A stretch of 64,000 nt of DNA from an uncultured Clostridia bacterium (GTDB lineage Bacteria > Bacillota > Clostridia > Christensenellales > CAG-138). Below are positions 37,490 to 46,977 of the stretch, piece by piece. A model generated the notes under the pieces. The model did no database searches. It saw only the letters and a list, made by a program, of their open reading frames with translations, and was not told the origin of the DNA. Location of the stretch: positions 1 to 64,000 of the forward strand of contig CALVWJ010000009.1 in assembly GCA_944366945.1 (NCBI GenBank), in the 5' to 3' direction. Made by a program: the position numbers and the translations under genes. How positions within the stretch are numbered: position 1 is the stretch's first letter; every line of letters begins with the position of its first letter.

Positions 37490-37880
37490 GTGAGAGTAAT
37501 ATTACACAGCGACATGAACAGCTACTATGTGCAAATGGGATAGGCGAGTTTCGAGCAGCACCATTTGGATATGTTCCTGCAGCAAAATCTATAGGCCACG
37601 GAATTGCCTGTTATGCCGACCTTATAGACCGACATGATGTAAAAAATATACTTTTTGTTTTGATGCCAAAAGTATCCTAACAGCTTTGTGAACTTTATTT
37701 TGGCAGGAGGAGTTTCTCTTGTTATAAGCGACAATGAGCTGTTTTTAAGAGAATATCAAACAAAGCTTAGATATCTAACGCAAAGCTGGAGAGAGATGGT
37801 AGACAGTGCTATGGGGCCGCTGGATCAAAGGTACACATGGCAGCATCCCGTTCATTCCGTAACAATACGTGCCAGAAATA
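37490..37880 (+). pseudogene. Y-family DNA polymerase (UmuC/DinB-like) remnant
   Basis: A GTG at 37490 with AAGGAGG upstream starts MRVILHSDMNSYYVQMG, the palm-domain N-terminus with its first metal-binding Asp. A TAG follows at once and further stops break the frame. A later open piece reads EMVDSAMGPLDQRYTWQHPV then HSVTIRARNM, close to the little-finger pattern W..PIRS.GVR of these polymerases. The catalytic centre between them is missing, so the gene is dead by deletion and point mutation. Confidence 0.5.
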
Positions 37881-38063
37881 TGAAGATGCAAAGAACCCCA
37901 TGCGGGATCATACGCAGCGATTGAAATGCCCGTTCGACGAAAAACACCTCGAGCGATATGACACAGCGCTTACCAAAAAGCATTGTAAGCAGCATTGCCT
38001 TAAACGTCCCTCGTACTATAACGGTGAGGTATATAAACATTGCTACGGGAAAGGAGAAGGAAA

Positions 38064-39660
38064 ATGGCGACATTGGCGAAAAAATGTCACGATGATATCG
38101 GCGCGACCGCAGGCTAAAGAAAAAGACAGTATAGAAAATTAAGAGCTGCTGCCTACTGCCGGGTAAGCAGCGATACCGAAGAACAGCTCAACAGGTATAA
38201 AAACCAGATGGAATACTACACAAACAGAATCAGCAGCATCCCGATTGGGAACCTGTACGAGTGTTTGCAGATGAAGGTATTATGGGAGTAAGCACCCTTA
38301 AATGAAGTGAGTTTAATGAGATGATTGAAATGTGCAAGAAAGGCGAAATCGATGTAATTGTAACGAAGTCTATCCACCGATTCGCTTGAAACGCTCTAGA
38401 TACGGTAAAATATGTTCGCATGCTGCGCTTCATAACATCAATGTGATATTGACTTGCATTGCATCAACCCAAATGACAAACAGTTTATCACCGTCCATGC
38501 AAGCATGGCGCAGAACTACAGCCAAATATTGAGTGAAAATGTAAAGTGGGGTTATAAACGCTGCTTTGCCAGAGGCGAGGTATACTTCGACGGAAAAATG
38601 TTTGGCTATAAAAAGGAGAAGATGGCGCAATCGAAATCGTACCGCATAAAGCTGAGACAGTACGGTTGATCCATACATTATACCTTGAAGGTTACAGCAC
38701 GAAGCAGATCACAAAGGTATTTGAAAGCAAAGGAATATCGACGATAAGAGGAAACAAAAAGTGGAACCATACGGTCATAGAGGAAATGCTGGCAAATGAG
38801 AAATACACAGGAGTCATTCTCTTGTAGAAAACTTTTATACCCGATGTATTAAACAAAAGACAGATCAAAAACACTGGACAGCTTCCACAATGTTTTGTAA
38901 AGAACAACCATGAAGACATCACCTCAAGAGAAATGTTCAAAAGCGTCCAATTTGAAAGAACCCATGTAGAAAGAGCATGGCTCCTGTCATGGGAAAAACC
39001 AAAACCAATGTGGGAAGGTTTGCTCCCAATATGCACGGACAGGGTTATTACTCTGCGGAGAATGCGGGTATCACTACCGAAGAACAACATGGTATAGAAA
39101 GAGCAGCACAAAAGTGGTCTGCGCTGCACAAACAGATTGGACAACGGTAGTCGCTTCTACCGAAACTCTCATACCATACCCAAACCAGACTGCATAAAAC
39201 ATTAGCTCAATGTATAGCTGGGCTTGCGAGTATAAAATTAGAGTTTGCAGAAAATTTAAATGGATATGCAGAGGAAACCATAGAGCAGGAAACAGGCAGC
39301 AAAAGGAAAAGAAAACTGGAACAGACACTGGAGCAAAACGGCAGACGCATGGAAAAGATTTTGAACGCCGACATCGTAGACGGGGAAGCGATAGCACAAA
39401 TCAGCACAGAATATGACAAGCAGCAACAAGAGCTCGAGTAACTTGGTGGACAGCGGGAATCGATGGAACAGCAAAATGCCTATCTGCAGGAAATCAAGGA
39501 GTACATCCAAAACGCAGACTTTGATACCATGCAGTATGATGACAAATTGGTAAGAGAAGTGATAGAGGCCATCTTATTAAATTATCGGATAAACTGTACA
39601 TCCGAGTTAAGGGCGGATATGAAACTGAAGTTACACTCCTTGAAGAATAAACAATTATGT
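38064..39660 (+). pseudogene. large serine recombinase, heavily mutated
   Basis: It starts at ATG 38064 with AAAGGAGAAGG upstream. The resolvase domain is visible as KLRAAAYCRVSSDTEEQLNR (nucleophile Ser in RVSS), VFADEGIMG and EIDVIVTKSIHRFA; the recombinase domain as GAIEIVPHKAETVRLIHTLY and GNKKWNHTVIEEMLANEKYT; then a zinc-ribbon-like part, coiled coil and C-terminal strands. More than ten stops and frameshifts interrupt it. Such proteins integrate phages and conjugative transposons. Confidence 0.8.
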
Positions 39661-39802
39661 AAGAAAGAACAACAAAAAACCGGGGATTACAATATCGTGG
39701 CCTCCCGGCTTTTGTGTTATATACAAATATATAAAGAAGCCTCAAGTACTTTAAAATTGGTGCCTTGGACAGGAGTTCAATTAGGGTGACTTGCTTCACA
39801 TT

Positions 39803-39840
39803 ATACTGACAAACATGATTGGATGTTTGTCAGTATTTTT
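39803..39840 (+). terminator. intrinsic terminator after the recombinase remnant
   Basis: A perfect 12-bp stem (39803-39814 with 39825-39836) followed by a T-run. Confidence 0.8.
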
Positions 39841-39994
39841 ATGCCTAAAATAGGGACTTTCCTAGCAAGCCATCTTTAACACATCTATATAAAACCTAAA
39901 TAGTTTCGTACAATCAAGATGCAAACCAACGACATAAAGTGAGCACGACAGTGATTTGCCGTGCTTTTTATCTGCATATCGAAAGGAGAACAAC

Positions 39995-40430
39995 ATGAAT
40001 AAAAGTGAATAGATAAAACAGGGACTGAAAAGAAGCTTTGAGAGTGGGACTCCGAAAAAAGCCAGCATTGTATGCCTATGGTTATAGCAAAGATAAAAAA
40101 GACTCACTAATCATTAATGAGCAGGAAGCAGAAGCAGCAAGAAAAGTATACACTGAATATCTGGAAGGGAAAAGTCTTGGCGAAATCGTAGACATGCTTT
40201 TTGCGCTAAATATTCCACTCCCTTCGTGAAAAGAGAAGTGGAACAGAGCGCCGACCATTCACGAAGAAGAACTAAAGCAAAGAATCATGGAGAACCTCAA
40301 TCTGGTTGAGTGGGACGAGAAGACGGGGAGAAAGCAGGTGGAAAGAATCACTGAAACTTCCGATAATATTATTATGAATCTTAATACCTACACGATCACA
40401 GAATCTTTGAGAAAACTCCCTCTACGATTG
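39995..40430 (+). pseudogene. second serine recombinase fragment
   Basis: A start with GAAAGGAG at 39995 soon meets a TAG. The frame at 40038-40229 (YGYSKDKKDSLIINEQEAEA, ARKVYTEYLEGKSLGEI) is the recombinase domain linker; a further piece (WNRA...EEELKQRIMENLNLVEWDEKTGR) follows after a stop. The catalytic resolvase domain is missing. It is a partial copy of a different recombinase than the preceding one. Confidence 0.6.
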
Positions 40431-41092
40431 TTTGATAGACTTTCGGGAGGCTCAGCTTTTACAGGGCTAACTGTTGTGTATTTAAGCTCGTGCAGATTTG
40501 AATTTATTCCGTGTTGTGGCCGATAATAGTGCCATTGGTTAGTTCCCATTTAAAAAACACGGTATTACAATCATACTAATATATTCTATCCCTTTGTTAA
40601 TGCTTGAAAGCCTGGAATATCGCATGGCCTAAATGCCTTTTACAAGGAGCCTACAAAGATTCGGGCACATGAAGGGCACACTAAAATGCAGGAAGCCATG
40701 ACCTGGCACCAGCAACGTATTAAATGGACGGAAAACGTATGTATGCATAGAAGAGATGCCTACACTTGAGATGTTGATGCGGAGAAAATAGCTATTACGC
40801 CCCAACCGCAAGCAGCATGATTCAAAACAACATGTTTTGGATGACCGAACATGCATACCAAACAATACAAGTTTCCGCTGCAAACATGCAAGGGGAGGCA
40901 ATAGAGTACGATCCGATTGCCTTAAACGATCATTTGATATAAGTTAATGCGTTCCGATTGTTTTGCACTGCGCAATGCAATTTGAATGCGTGAAGATGCA
41001 CGCTATGGCGCAATGGGATACAAACGGCTGGGAAGCAGCAAAACGCAAAGTCGTGCTTCCTGCCGATGGCCTCAACTGCTTCCCGCGACGCT
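40431..41092. other. intergenic stretch at the right edge of the decayed island
   Basis: No gene recognised. A perfect 9-bp inverted repeat (41030-41038 with 41076-41084) lies just past the end of the convergent cyclophilin gene and may end its transcript, although no T-run follows. Confidence 0.45.
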
Positions 41093-42547
41093 TTAGTCTA
41101 TTTCTGTGCTGCTTGACGCTTGCGCTTTTTCGCGGATTTCGATGGAGGTAATGATCGGCTGCGCTTCTGTTGCGATTGTGCCAATCTCATCAATCGGTTC
41201 GGCTGCTTCACAGATTGCATCTACGATTTCCATGCCTTCTGTTACATAGCCGAAGCAAGCATATTGCCCATCAAGAAAGTCGCTGTCCTCTTGAACAATG
41301 AAAAACTGAGAACTTGCGCTATCATAATCGTTGGAGCGCGCCATGGAAATTGCACCTCTCAAGTGCGCAAGCGTATTCGCATACCCATTATCTTGGAATT
41401 CTCCAACGATGGTGTTTTCGCTGCCCCCGGTACCATCGCCGTTAGGATCGCCGCCCTGCATCATGAAACCATCGATGATCCTATGGAAGGTAAGCCCGTC
41501 ATAAAAGCCGCTTTGCGCCAATTCCGCAAAGTTTGTAACCGTTTCTGGTGCCGATTCTGCATCCAGCGCAACCGTAATCGTCCCATAGTTCGCAATCGTA
41601 ATATCCGCATAATAGGAGGATCGCGCAATGCTCGCCTCAATCGCTTGTGCATGCATTTCTGAAACGGTTGGCAGGATCGGCTCTTCGTCGCTGGCATCCA
41701 CAGCATCTGCATTCGCATCAGATGCCTCCTCGTTGAATTCCCCGGCTGTAGCCTCCAAATCCGTGCTGGAATCTGCATCATGCTCGGGACTGCTGCCTTT
41801 GAAAATCATTGTAAGCACGATCCCGATCACGCATACAGCAACGCCAACCGCTGCAATTCGCATATTGCGCTTTTTTATCCTCTTTTCTGCCGGTGCCGTA
41901 AGCGTTTGGATGTTATCCAGGATAGAGGCTTCCATGGCAGGCGGCACTTGAACGCAGCCGATTGCTGCATCAAATGCAATTTTCAGCAGCTCTTTGGTTG
42001 CGGGCAGCGCGTTTCCACCCGCTTTTTGAACAGCCTCATAAATGCGCGCCAGATTTGGCATTTCAGCTTCTTGAATCAACTTTATTGTAGCCGCATTCAG
42101 AGACAAAATGTGCGCGATCTCATCGGTAGAGCATCCCGCTATTGTATGAAGTACTAGCACGAAGCGCTGAGGCTCGGGCAGAAGATCCAGCACAGTATCC
42201 AGCTTGTCGCTACTTTTGTCGATACTACTTGGTGCAATGGCCGCAATTGCAAAACTTTTGGCAACTGATACTTTCAACGATTTGGGCTTGTATTTTGCGA
42301 TCCGTGTTTTGCAATAGAATGCAGCTTTTTTTATGACGTGGCTTGAGAAAGATTTTTCGCTTTCTAATTTTCCTTCAAGAACAGAAGGCCAGGCGCTCTT
42401 GAACGCCCATGCAGTTCCATCGGCCGCATCGGCAGGATCCCGTAAAATCGCATGACATAGAAAATAGACGGTTTTTTTATTCTGTTGATATAAAGCAGTC
42501 AAGGCGCTGCGGCGCCCTTTTGTGGCGCTTTGCATGATGGTCGGCAT
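41093..42547 (-). CDS. sigma-factor-like domain fused through a membrane segment to a cyclophilin PPIase
   Basis: A 484-residue protein of unusual design. Residues 15-85 look like sigma-70 region 2 and 115-172 like region 4 (LLPEPQRFVLVLHTIAGCST then a helix-turn-helix), as in ECF sigma factors. A single membrane segment follows (230-249), then an acidic linker and a cyclophilin-type peptidyl-prolyl isomerase domain (315-472) outside the membrane, with FHRIIDGFMMQGGDPNGDG and SSQFFIVQ carrying the catalytic Arg356, Gln364 and Phe416. The isomerase domain looks active; the sigma-like part is divergent and may act as an anchor or partner-binding domain. A weak AAAGGA lies about 14 bases before the ATG. 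It is divergent from a two-component system and shares its operator. Confidence 0.8.
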   Translation of the reverse strand: MPTIMQSATKGRRSALTALYQQNKKTVYFLCHAILRDPADAADGTAWAFKSAWPSVLEGKLESEKSFSSHVIKKAAFYCKTRIAKYKPKSLKVSVAKSFAIAAIAPSSIDKSSDKLDTVLDLLPEPQRFVLVLHTIAGCSTDEIAHILSLNAATIKLIQEAEMPNLARIYEAVQKAGGNALPATKELLKIAFDAAIGCVQVPPAMEASILDNIQTLTAPAEKRIKKRNMRIAAVGVAVCVIGIVLTMIFKGSSPEHDADSSTDLEATAGEFNEEASDANADAVDASDEEPILPTVSEMHAQAIEASIARSSYYADITIANYGTITVALDAESAPETVTNFAELAQSGFYDGLTFHRIIDGFMMQGGDPNGDGTGGSENTIVGEFQDNGYANTLAHLRGAISMARSNDYDSASSQFFIVQEDSDFLDGQYACFGYVTEGMEIVDAICEAAEPIDEIGTIATEAQPIITSIEIREKAQASSSTEID

Positions 42548-42906
42548 GTTTATAAAAGGAGTCCTTTCTTCAAATTTGGGGGTTCACTATGGTTAAACCT
42601 ATGAGTTGGGAAGGATCGCAAACGAACGCTGCAACAGATCCGTTGTATGTGAGGTCCCTCAGATAATAGCGTCAACAGTTTTGCTGGAAGATTCCACATA
42701 AGCAAGCAAAACCTGCGCGGCTTACCTTGCCATTCTGCTTGATTATAAAGAGCAACTGCCATTGCTGCTACGGAACGGGCAAAGGGTGCAGTTAAGGGCA
42801 GAGAATATCAATTGCGAAGCACTAACGCAGGATTTCCAGCGCGCTCACAAGAATCCTAACCGTTCCATCGCTGGATGAGCTGCCCTCGTCGCTGCTATTT
42901 TTATTG

Positions 42907-42938
42907 ATTTTAGCATATATGGCTGAATTTTTGCTGAA
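42907..42938 (-). promoter_or_regulatory. operator-promoter facing the cyclophilin gene
   Basis: Minus strand: TTCAGC (42938-42933), five bases, TTCAGC (42927-42922), nine bases, TAAAAT (42912-42907). Same geometry as the sites at 42980 and 45005. The half-sites replace a normal -35, as expected for an OmpR-type activator. Confidence 0.65.
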
Positions 42939-42979
42939 ATTCTGATTTAAGATCCTGCAAAATGCTGGAAATATAGAAT

Positions 42980-43011
42980 TTCAGCCGAATTTCAGCAATT
43001 TGGTGTAATAT
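42980..43011 (+). promoter_or_regulatory. operator-promoter of the two-component operon
   Basis: TTCAGC (42980-42985), five bases, TTCAGC (42991-42996), nine bases, TAATAT (43006-43011). The two half-sites are part of a longer GAATTTCAGC direct repeat 11 bp apart. Suggests autoregulation by the response regulator. Confidence 0.68.
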
Positions 43012-43049
43012 AGAAATAGACCCTCGCGACATGATCGGAGAACTTATAA

Positions 43050-43736
43050 ATGAAGATTTTAATTGTAGAAGACGAAAGGCATTTGGCCGATTCCATGCAG
43101 GCCCTTTTACGAAGCAAAGGTTTTGAAGTAGAGGCTGTATATGATGGAGAAGACGGAGCGCAGTATGCTGAGCTTGGCATCTATGATCTGCTCATTTTGG
43201 ATGTCATGATGCCCAAAATAAACGGCTATGATGTGGCGCGCATGGTGCGCAAACAACACTGCAATACGCCAATTTTGATGCTCACCGCAAAATCGGAATT
43301 GGAGGACCGCATAGAGGGCCTCAATGCCGGCGCGGATTATTATCTCACCAAACCCTTTGATTCGAGGGAGCTGTTAGCCTGTATCAATGCCATGCTGCGG
43401 CGGCAGGGAACGCAAGTAAACGATATGTTTTTTGGCAACACGCACTTGGATCTGTCGACCTGCAAGCTGGTATGCGGCGAAAATAGCATTCGCTTATCCC
43501 CGAAGGAATTTGACATTATGCGCTTCCTGCTCCAGACGGGGGAAAAGAACCTTTCCAAAGAAACCATTCTGGCGCGTGTTTGGGGATACAATTCCGAGGC
43601 AGTAGGCAACCATGTGGAAGTTTTTGTTGGCTTTCTCCGCAAAAAGCTGAAAGCAATCGGGTCGAACATCTGCATTGAGGCGCGGCGGAATCTTGGATAT
43701 CATCTGGAGGTGGAGGCCGATGCTGAAGAAACTTAA
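43050..43736 (+). CDS. OmpR/PhoB family response regulator
   Basis: A 228-residue response regulator. The receiver domain has the acidic pair in VEDE, phospho-acceptor Asp51 (LILDVMMPK) and Lys101 (LTKPF). The C-terminal winged helix-turn-helix (about 125-220) contains LSPKEFDIMRFLLQ and VEVFVGFLRKKL. It pairs with the histidine kinase gene that overlaps its end. Direct repeats 11 bp apart upstream of this gene, the cyclophilin gene and the ABC operon are its likely binding sites. Confidence 0.94.
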   Translation: MKILIVEDERHLADSMQALLRSKGFEVEAVYDGEDGAQYAELGIYDLLILDVMMPKINGYDVARMVRKQHCNTPILMLTAKSELEDRIEGLNAGADYYLTKPFDSRELLACINAMLRRQGTQVNDMFFGNTHLDLSTCKLVCGENSIRLSPKEFDIMRFLLQTGEKNLSKETILARVWGYNSEAVGNHVEVFVGFLRKKLKAIGSNICIEARRNLGYHLEVEADAEET

Positions 43737-44928
43737 AATCAAATTTGTCGTTATTAATATGACCATCGTCAGCATTATGCTCTGCGTCATTCTAGGGTTG
43801 GTATATCATTCCACGCAGAGGAATTTGGAGCAGGAGAGCATTGCAATGCTGCGGAGCATCGCCTCCAATCCAATTCCGCCCGGGCTTCCCAACGAGTTTT
43901 CTGGGGAAGTGAAACTGCCGTTTTTTACGTTGCAGCTGGGCGCTTACGACGAAATCCTCTCCGCTGATGGCGGATACTATGACCTTTCCGATGAGCATCT
44001 TCTGCAGAGCATGATCGAACTGGCCGTTCGTTCCGATGCGCAAATTGGCATACTGGATGAGTATAATCTGCGTTTTTTCCAAGGCGTGACACCGGTCAGC
44101 CGGGTTATCGTTTTTGCGGATATGTCCAGCGAACAAGCTACGCTTAAAAACCTAATGCAAACATGTGTGGCTATAGGTATGCTCAGCTTCCTTGCTTTTC
44201 TCGGCATCAGCACAGTTTTGGCACAATGGGCAATTAAGCCGGTAGCAAAAGCATGGCGGCAGCAAAAGCAGTTTGTCACCGATGCATCCCATGAGCTGAA
44301 AACGCCGCTTACGGTCATTACGACCAATGCCGAACTTCTAAAGAGCACGGATTATGATGCTGCCAGCAAAAAAAGATTTTCCGAAGGAATACTAGAGGTG
44401 GCAAAGCATATGCGCGTCCTGCTGGAACGGATGCTGCAATTGGCCAAAAGCGACAGCGACCAGAACAGGCTGCAGGCTACCAACCTCAACTTTAGCAGGT
44501 TGATCACCGAAATGGCATTTACTTATGAATCCGTTCTATATGAACAGGGGCTTAGCCTGCAATATGACATAGAGCCGGATTGCTGCATCGTTGGGGATAA
44601 CCACTTGCTGACACAAGTTTTGGATATCCTGCTGGACAACGCAGGAAAGTATTCTGATCCGAAAAGCACCGTGACCATTACACTCAAAAAGGTTCGCAGG
44701 CGAAGATGCCGGCTCAGCGTTATAAACCGGGGGATACCCATTGATCAAGAGGATATCAAGAATATTTTTAAACGGTTTTATCGGGCGGACACAGCAAGGC
44801 CGTATAACGGGAGCTTTGGCTTAGGCCTATCCATCGCACAAAATGTCGTAACGCTTCATAAAGGGAAAATATGGGCGGAAAGCGCGGATGGGGTTAACCG
44901 ATTCATTGTTGAATTGCCAATGTTGTAA
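43720..44928 (+). CDS. sensor histidine kinase
   Basis: A 402-residue membrane sensor kinase. Two membrane segments (about 10-30 and 147-169) enclose an extracellular sensor of about 115 residues that I do not recognise. HisKA follows with His191 in DASHELKTP, then HATPase with the N box LDNAGKYSD and the G box FGLGLSIAQ. No clear HAMP domain. The start ATG 43720 has GGAGGTGGAGG upstream and overlaps the regulator by 17 bp. The signal is unknown; linkage to an ABC exporter suggests envelope sensing. Confidence 0.93.
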   Translation: MLKKLKIKFVVINMTIVSIMLCVILGLVYHSTQRNLEQESIAMLRSIASNPIPPGLPNEFSGEVKLPFFTLQLGAYDEILSADGGYYDLSDEHLLQSMIELAVRSDAQIGILDEYNLRFFQGVTPVSRVIVFADMSSEQATLKNLMQTCVAIGMLSFLAFLGISTVLAQWAIKPVAKAWRQQKQFVTDASHELKTPLTVITTNAELLKSTDYDAASKKRFSEGILEVAKHMRVLLERMLQLAKSDSDQNRLQATNLNFSRLITEMAFTYESVLYEQGLSLQYDIEPDCCIVGDNHLLTQVLDILLDNAGKYSDPKSTVTITLKKVRRRRCRLSVINRGIPIDQEDIKNIFKRFYRADTARPYNGSFGLGLSIAQNVVTLHKGKIWAESADGVNRFIVELPML

Positions 44929-44975
44929 AAGTGGGAAGGCCGCACAGAAATCTGGGCGGCCTTCCCGCTTTTATT
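44927..44975 (+). terminator. intrinsic terminator after the histidine kinase
   Basis: A 16-bp stem with one G-U pair (44927-44942 with 44957-44972) ending in CGCTTTTATT. It separates the two-component operon from the ABC operon, so the latter needs its own promoter. Confidence 0.85.
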
Positions 44976-45004
44976 GCAAAATACTTATGCCTTTCTAGCT
45001 TTTC

Positions 45005-45036
45005 TTCAGCAAAACTTCAGCGACGATTTTTATACT
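45005..45036 (+). promoter_or_regulatory. operator-promoter of the ABC operon
   Basis: TTCAGC (45005-45010), five bases, TTCAGC (45016-45021), nine bases, TATACT (45031-45036). Identical spacing to the two sites upstream of the regulator and cyclophilin genes. Confidence 0.68.
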
Positions 45037-45088
45037 GGAATCAGTAGGCTAATGAGCATGCGTCAACACAAACATATAGGAGGTTCCT

Positions 45089-46117
45089 ATGATTTCAGTA
45101 GAACATTTAACGAAATGTTATGGTGATTTCATGGCAGTGGACGACTTGACCTTTACAATCAACGAAGGGCATGTATATGGTTTCCTTGGCCCGAATGGCG
45201 CAGGGAAAACCACTACGATGAACATCATGACTGGCTGCCTGTCTGCGACGCAAGGCCATGTAAAAATCGATGGGCATGACATATTCGATGAACCGGATGA
45301 GGCAAAAAAGCTTATTGGGTATCTGCCCGAACAACCGCCGCTGTACATGAATGAATCCCCAAGGGAATACTTGCACTTTGTGGGTAAAGCAAAAGGGCTT
45401 CATGGTGAGGAACTTAAGCAGCAGATTGAAAAAGTGATCCTGCAGACAAAGATTGAGACCGTTTGCCACAAACGCATTTCCGCCCTATCCAAAGGCTATA
45501 GGCAACGCGTAGGTATCGCGCAAGCTTTGCTTGGAAGCCCCAAAGTAATCATTTTAGATGAACCCACCGTTGGGCTTGACCCGATTCAGATCATAGAGAT
45601 CCGCGACCTCATCAAAGAGCTGGGGCAAACCCATACGGTTATTCTCAGCTCGCACATCCTTTCCGAGGTGCAGGCGATTTGTGATCAAATCTTAATTATC
45701 AATAGGGGAAAGCTGATTGCATTTGACAAACCGGACAATCTAGAGAAGCAGCTGCTTGCACCAAATGAAATATCCATTACCACAGATGCGGCGGAGGAAG
45801 ACGTCTGCAAAGTGCTTTCCGGCATCGAGTGTGTAAGCGAGTTTGAAACCTTCTCCGATGAAACTGGTTATACAAAAGGAACCATAAAAAACGATCATGA
45901 TAACATCTATGATGTATCACGCGATGTTTTCTATGCCTTTGCAAAGAATGAAATGGCGTTGCTGGAGATGAGCTTAAAGAAAGCAAATCTGGAAGATATC
46001 TTCCTTGAATTGACTGAGGAAAAGGATGCTGCAGTTCAAATCGCTGCTGAACAGCCGGAAACGGTTGAACCGGAGCAACAGGACGATCTTAAAGAAAGCG
46101 AGGTGGGCGAAGGATGA
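45089..46117 (+). CDS. ABC transporter ATP-binding protein (GldA-like)
   Basis: A 342-residue ATPase. Walker A is GPNGAGKTT, the signature is LSKGYRQRVGIAQALL, Walker B is VIILDEP, and the switch His is in LSSHILSEV. After about residue 225 there is a C-terminal regulatory part ending in an acidic Glu-rich tail. TAGGAGG lies 7 bases before the ATG. The stop overlaps the permease start (ATGA). With the next three genes it resembles the GldA-GldF-GldG group first named from Flavobacterium gliding, found widely without gliding. Confidence 0.93.
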   Translation: MISVEHLTKCYGDFMAVDDLTFTINEGHVYGFLGPNGAGKTTTMNIMTGCLSATQGHVKIDGHDIFDEPDEAKKLIGYLPEQPPLYMNESPREYLHFVGKAKGLHGEELKQQIEKVILQTKIETVCHKRISALSKGYRQRVGIAQALLGSPKVIILDEPTVGLDPIQIIEIRDLIKELGQTHTVILSSHILSEVQAICDQILIINRGKLIAFDKPDNLEKQLLAPNEISITTDAAEEDVCKVLSGIECVSEFETFSDETGYTKGTIKNDHDNIYDVSRDVFYAFAKNEMALLEMSLKKANLEDIFLELTEEKDAAVQIAAEQPETVEPEQQDDLKESEVGEG

Positions 46118-46977
46118 TCGCTATTTTGGAACATGAGTTGAAAAGCTATTTTCATTCTCTGACTGCATATGTGTTTGGGGCATTCCTTCTGCTTTTTATT
46201 GGCATCGGCTCCATGCTGTATAATTTGCAGGCTGCTGTCAGCAATTTTGAATTTGTGCTCAGCTTCAGCAGCATTGTCTTTGTGGTGATCGTGCCGATCC
46301 TTACCATGCGCGTCATCGCAGAAGAACGCAAGCAAAAAACGGATCAACTGCTGTATTCGCTGCCCATTAGTACCACGGAGGTGATCCTTGGGAAATACTT
46401 AGCTTTGCTTGTGGTTTATCTCATCCCACTTTGCATTGTCTCAATCTATCCTTTGATCTTTTCCCAATATGGGGATGTGTATTTGTTAACTTCGTATGGC
46501 TCCATTGTTGCCTTCTTTGTTTTGGGTGCAGCATTGATTGCCCTGGGCGTTTTCATTTCATCCCTCACTGAAAACCAAGGCCTTGCTGCCGGCATTGGCA
46601 TCGCTGCAATTTTGCTGAACTACTTCAGCGTCAGCTTAGCGGAATATGTTTCAGCCACATCGTTTGGTTCTGTGGTTGCGCTGGCTGTTTTTGCGGCTTT
46701 GCTGGGCCTTCTTATCCGATACTTAACAAAAAACAGAAATCTGGCGTATGGCGTTACCCTTGTGCTTCTTTTGGCTCTTACCGTTACCGCCTATATAGAT
46801 GCGTCTGTATTTGAAGGATTGCTCCCCAAAATCATGAAGCAGCTATCGCTATTTGAGCGCTTTGAAGTTTTTGTGAACGGCGTATTTGATATGACGGGTA
46901 TTTTCTATTATCTATCGGTCATTGTCTTTTTCCTGTTCCTATCAGTACAGTCTCTTGAGAAGCGGAGGTATAACTGA
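46114..46977 (+). CDS. ABC-2 type permease (GldF-like)
   Basis: A 287-residue membrane protein with about six hydrophobic segments, starting MIAILEHELKSYFHSLTAY and carrying the cytoplasmic RVIAEERKQKTDQLLYSLPI stretch common to ABC-2 permeases. It is translationally coupled to the ATPase upstream and to the GldG-like gene downstream (TGATG overlap). Probably forms the channel of an exporter; substrate unknown. Confidence 0.88.
   Translation: MIAILEHELKSYFHSLTAYVFGAFLLLFIGIGSMLYNLQAAVSNFEFVLSFSSIVFVVIVPILTMRVIAEERKQKTDQLLYSLPISTTEVILGKYLALLVVYLIPLCIVSIYPLIFSQYGDVYLLTSYGSIVAFFVLGAALIALGVFISSLTENQGLAAGIGIAAILLNYFSVSLAEYVSATSFGSVVALAVFAALLGLLIRYLTKNRNLAYGVTLVLLLALTVTAYIDASVFEGLLPKIMKQLSLFERFEVFVNGVFDMTGIFYYLSVIVFFLFLSVQSLEKRRYN

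Larger units (their letters stand above)
42548..43049. other. regulatory region between divergent cyclophilin and two-component genes
   Basis: Holds two back-to-back promoters with TTCAGC half-sites at 42907-43011. The remaining 42548-42906 would be a leader of about 350 bases for the cyclophilin transcript. A 70-codon minus-strand frame in it (42762-42550) has no ribosome binding site or recognisable domain. Confidence 0.6.

Noticed and set aside
37490..39660. Repeated in-frame TAG/TGA codons suggesting stop-codon recoding
   Set aside because: Frameshifts and deletions accompany the stops, and all core genes in the window use normal stops; decay explains it.
42550..42762. 70-codon minus-strand frame just upstream of the cyclophilin gene
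   Set aside because: No ribosome binding site and no recognisable features; more likely part of the leader.
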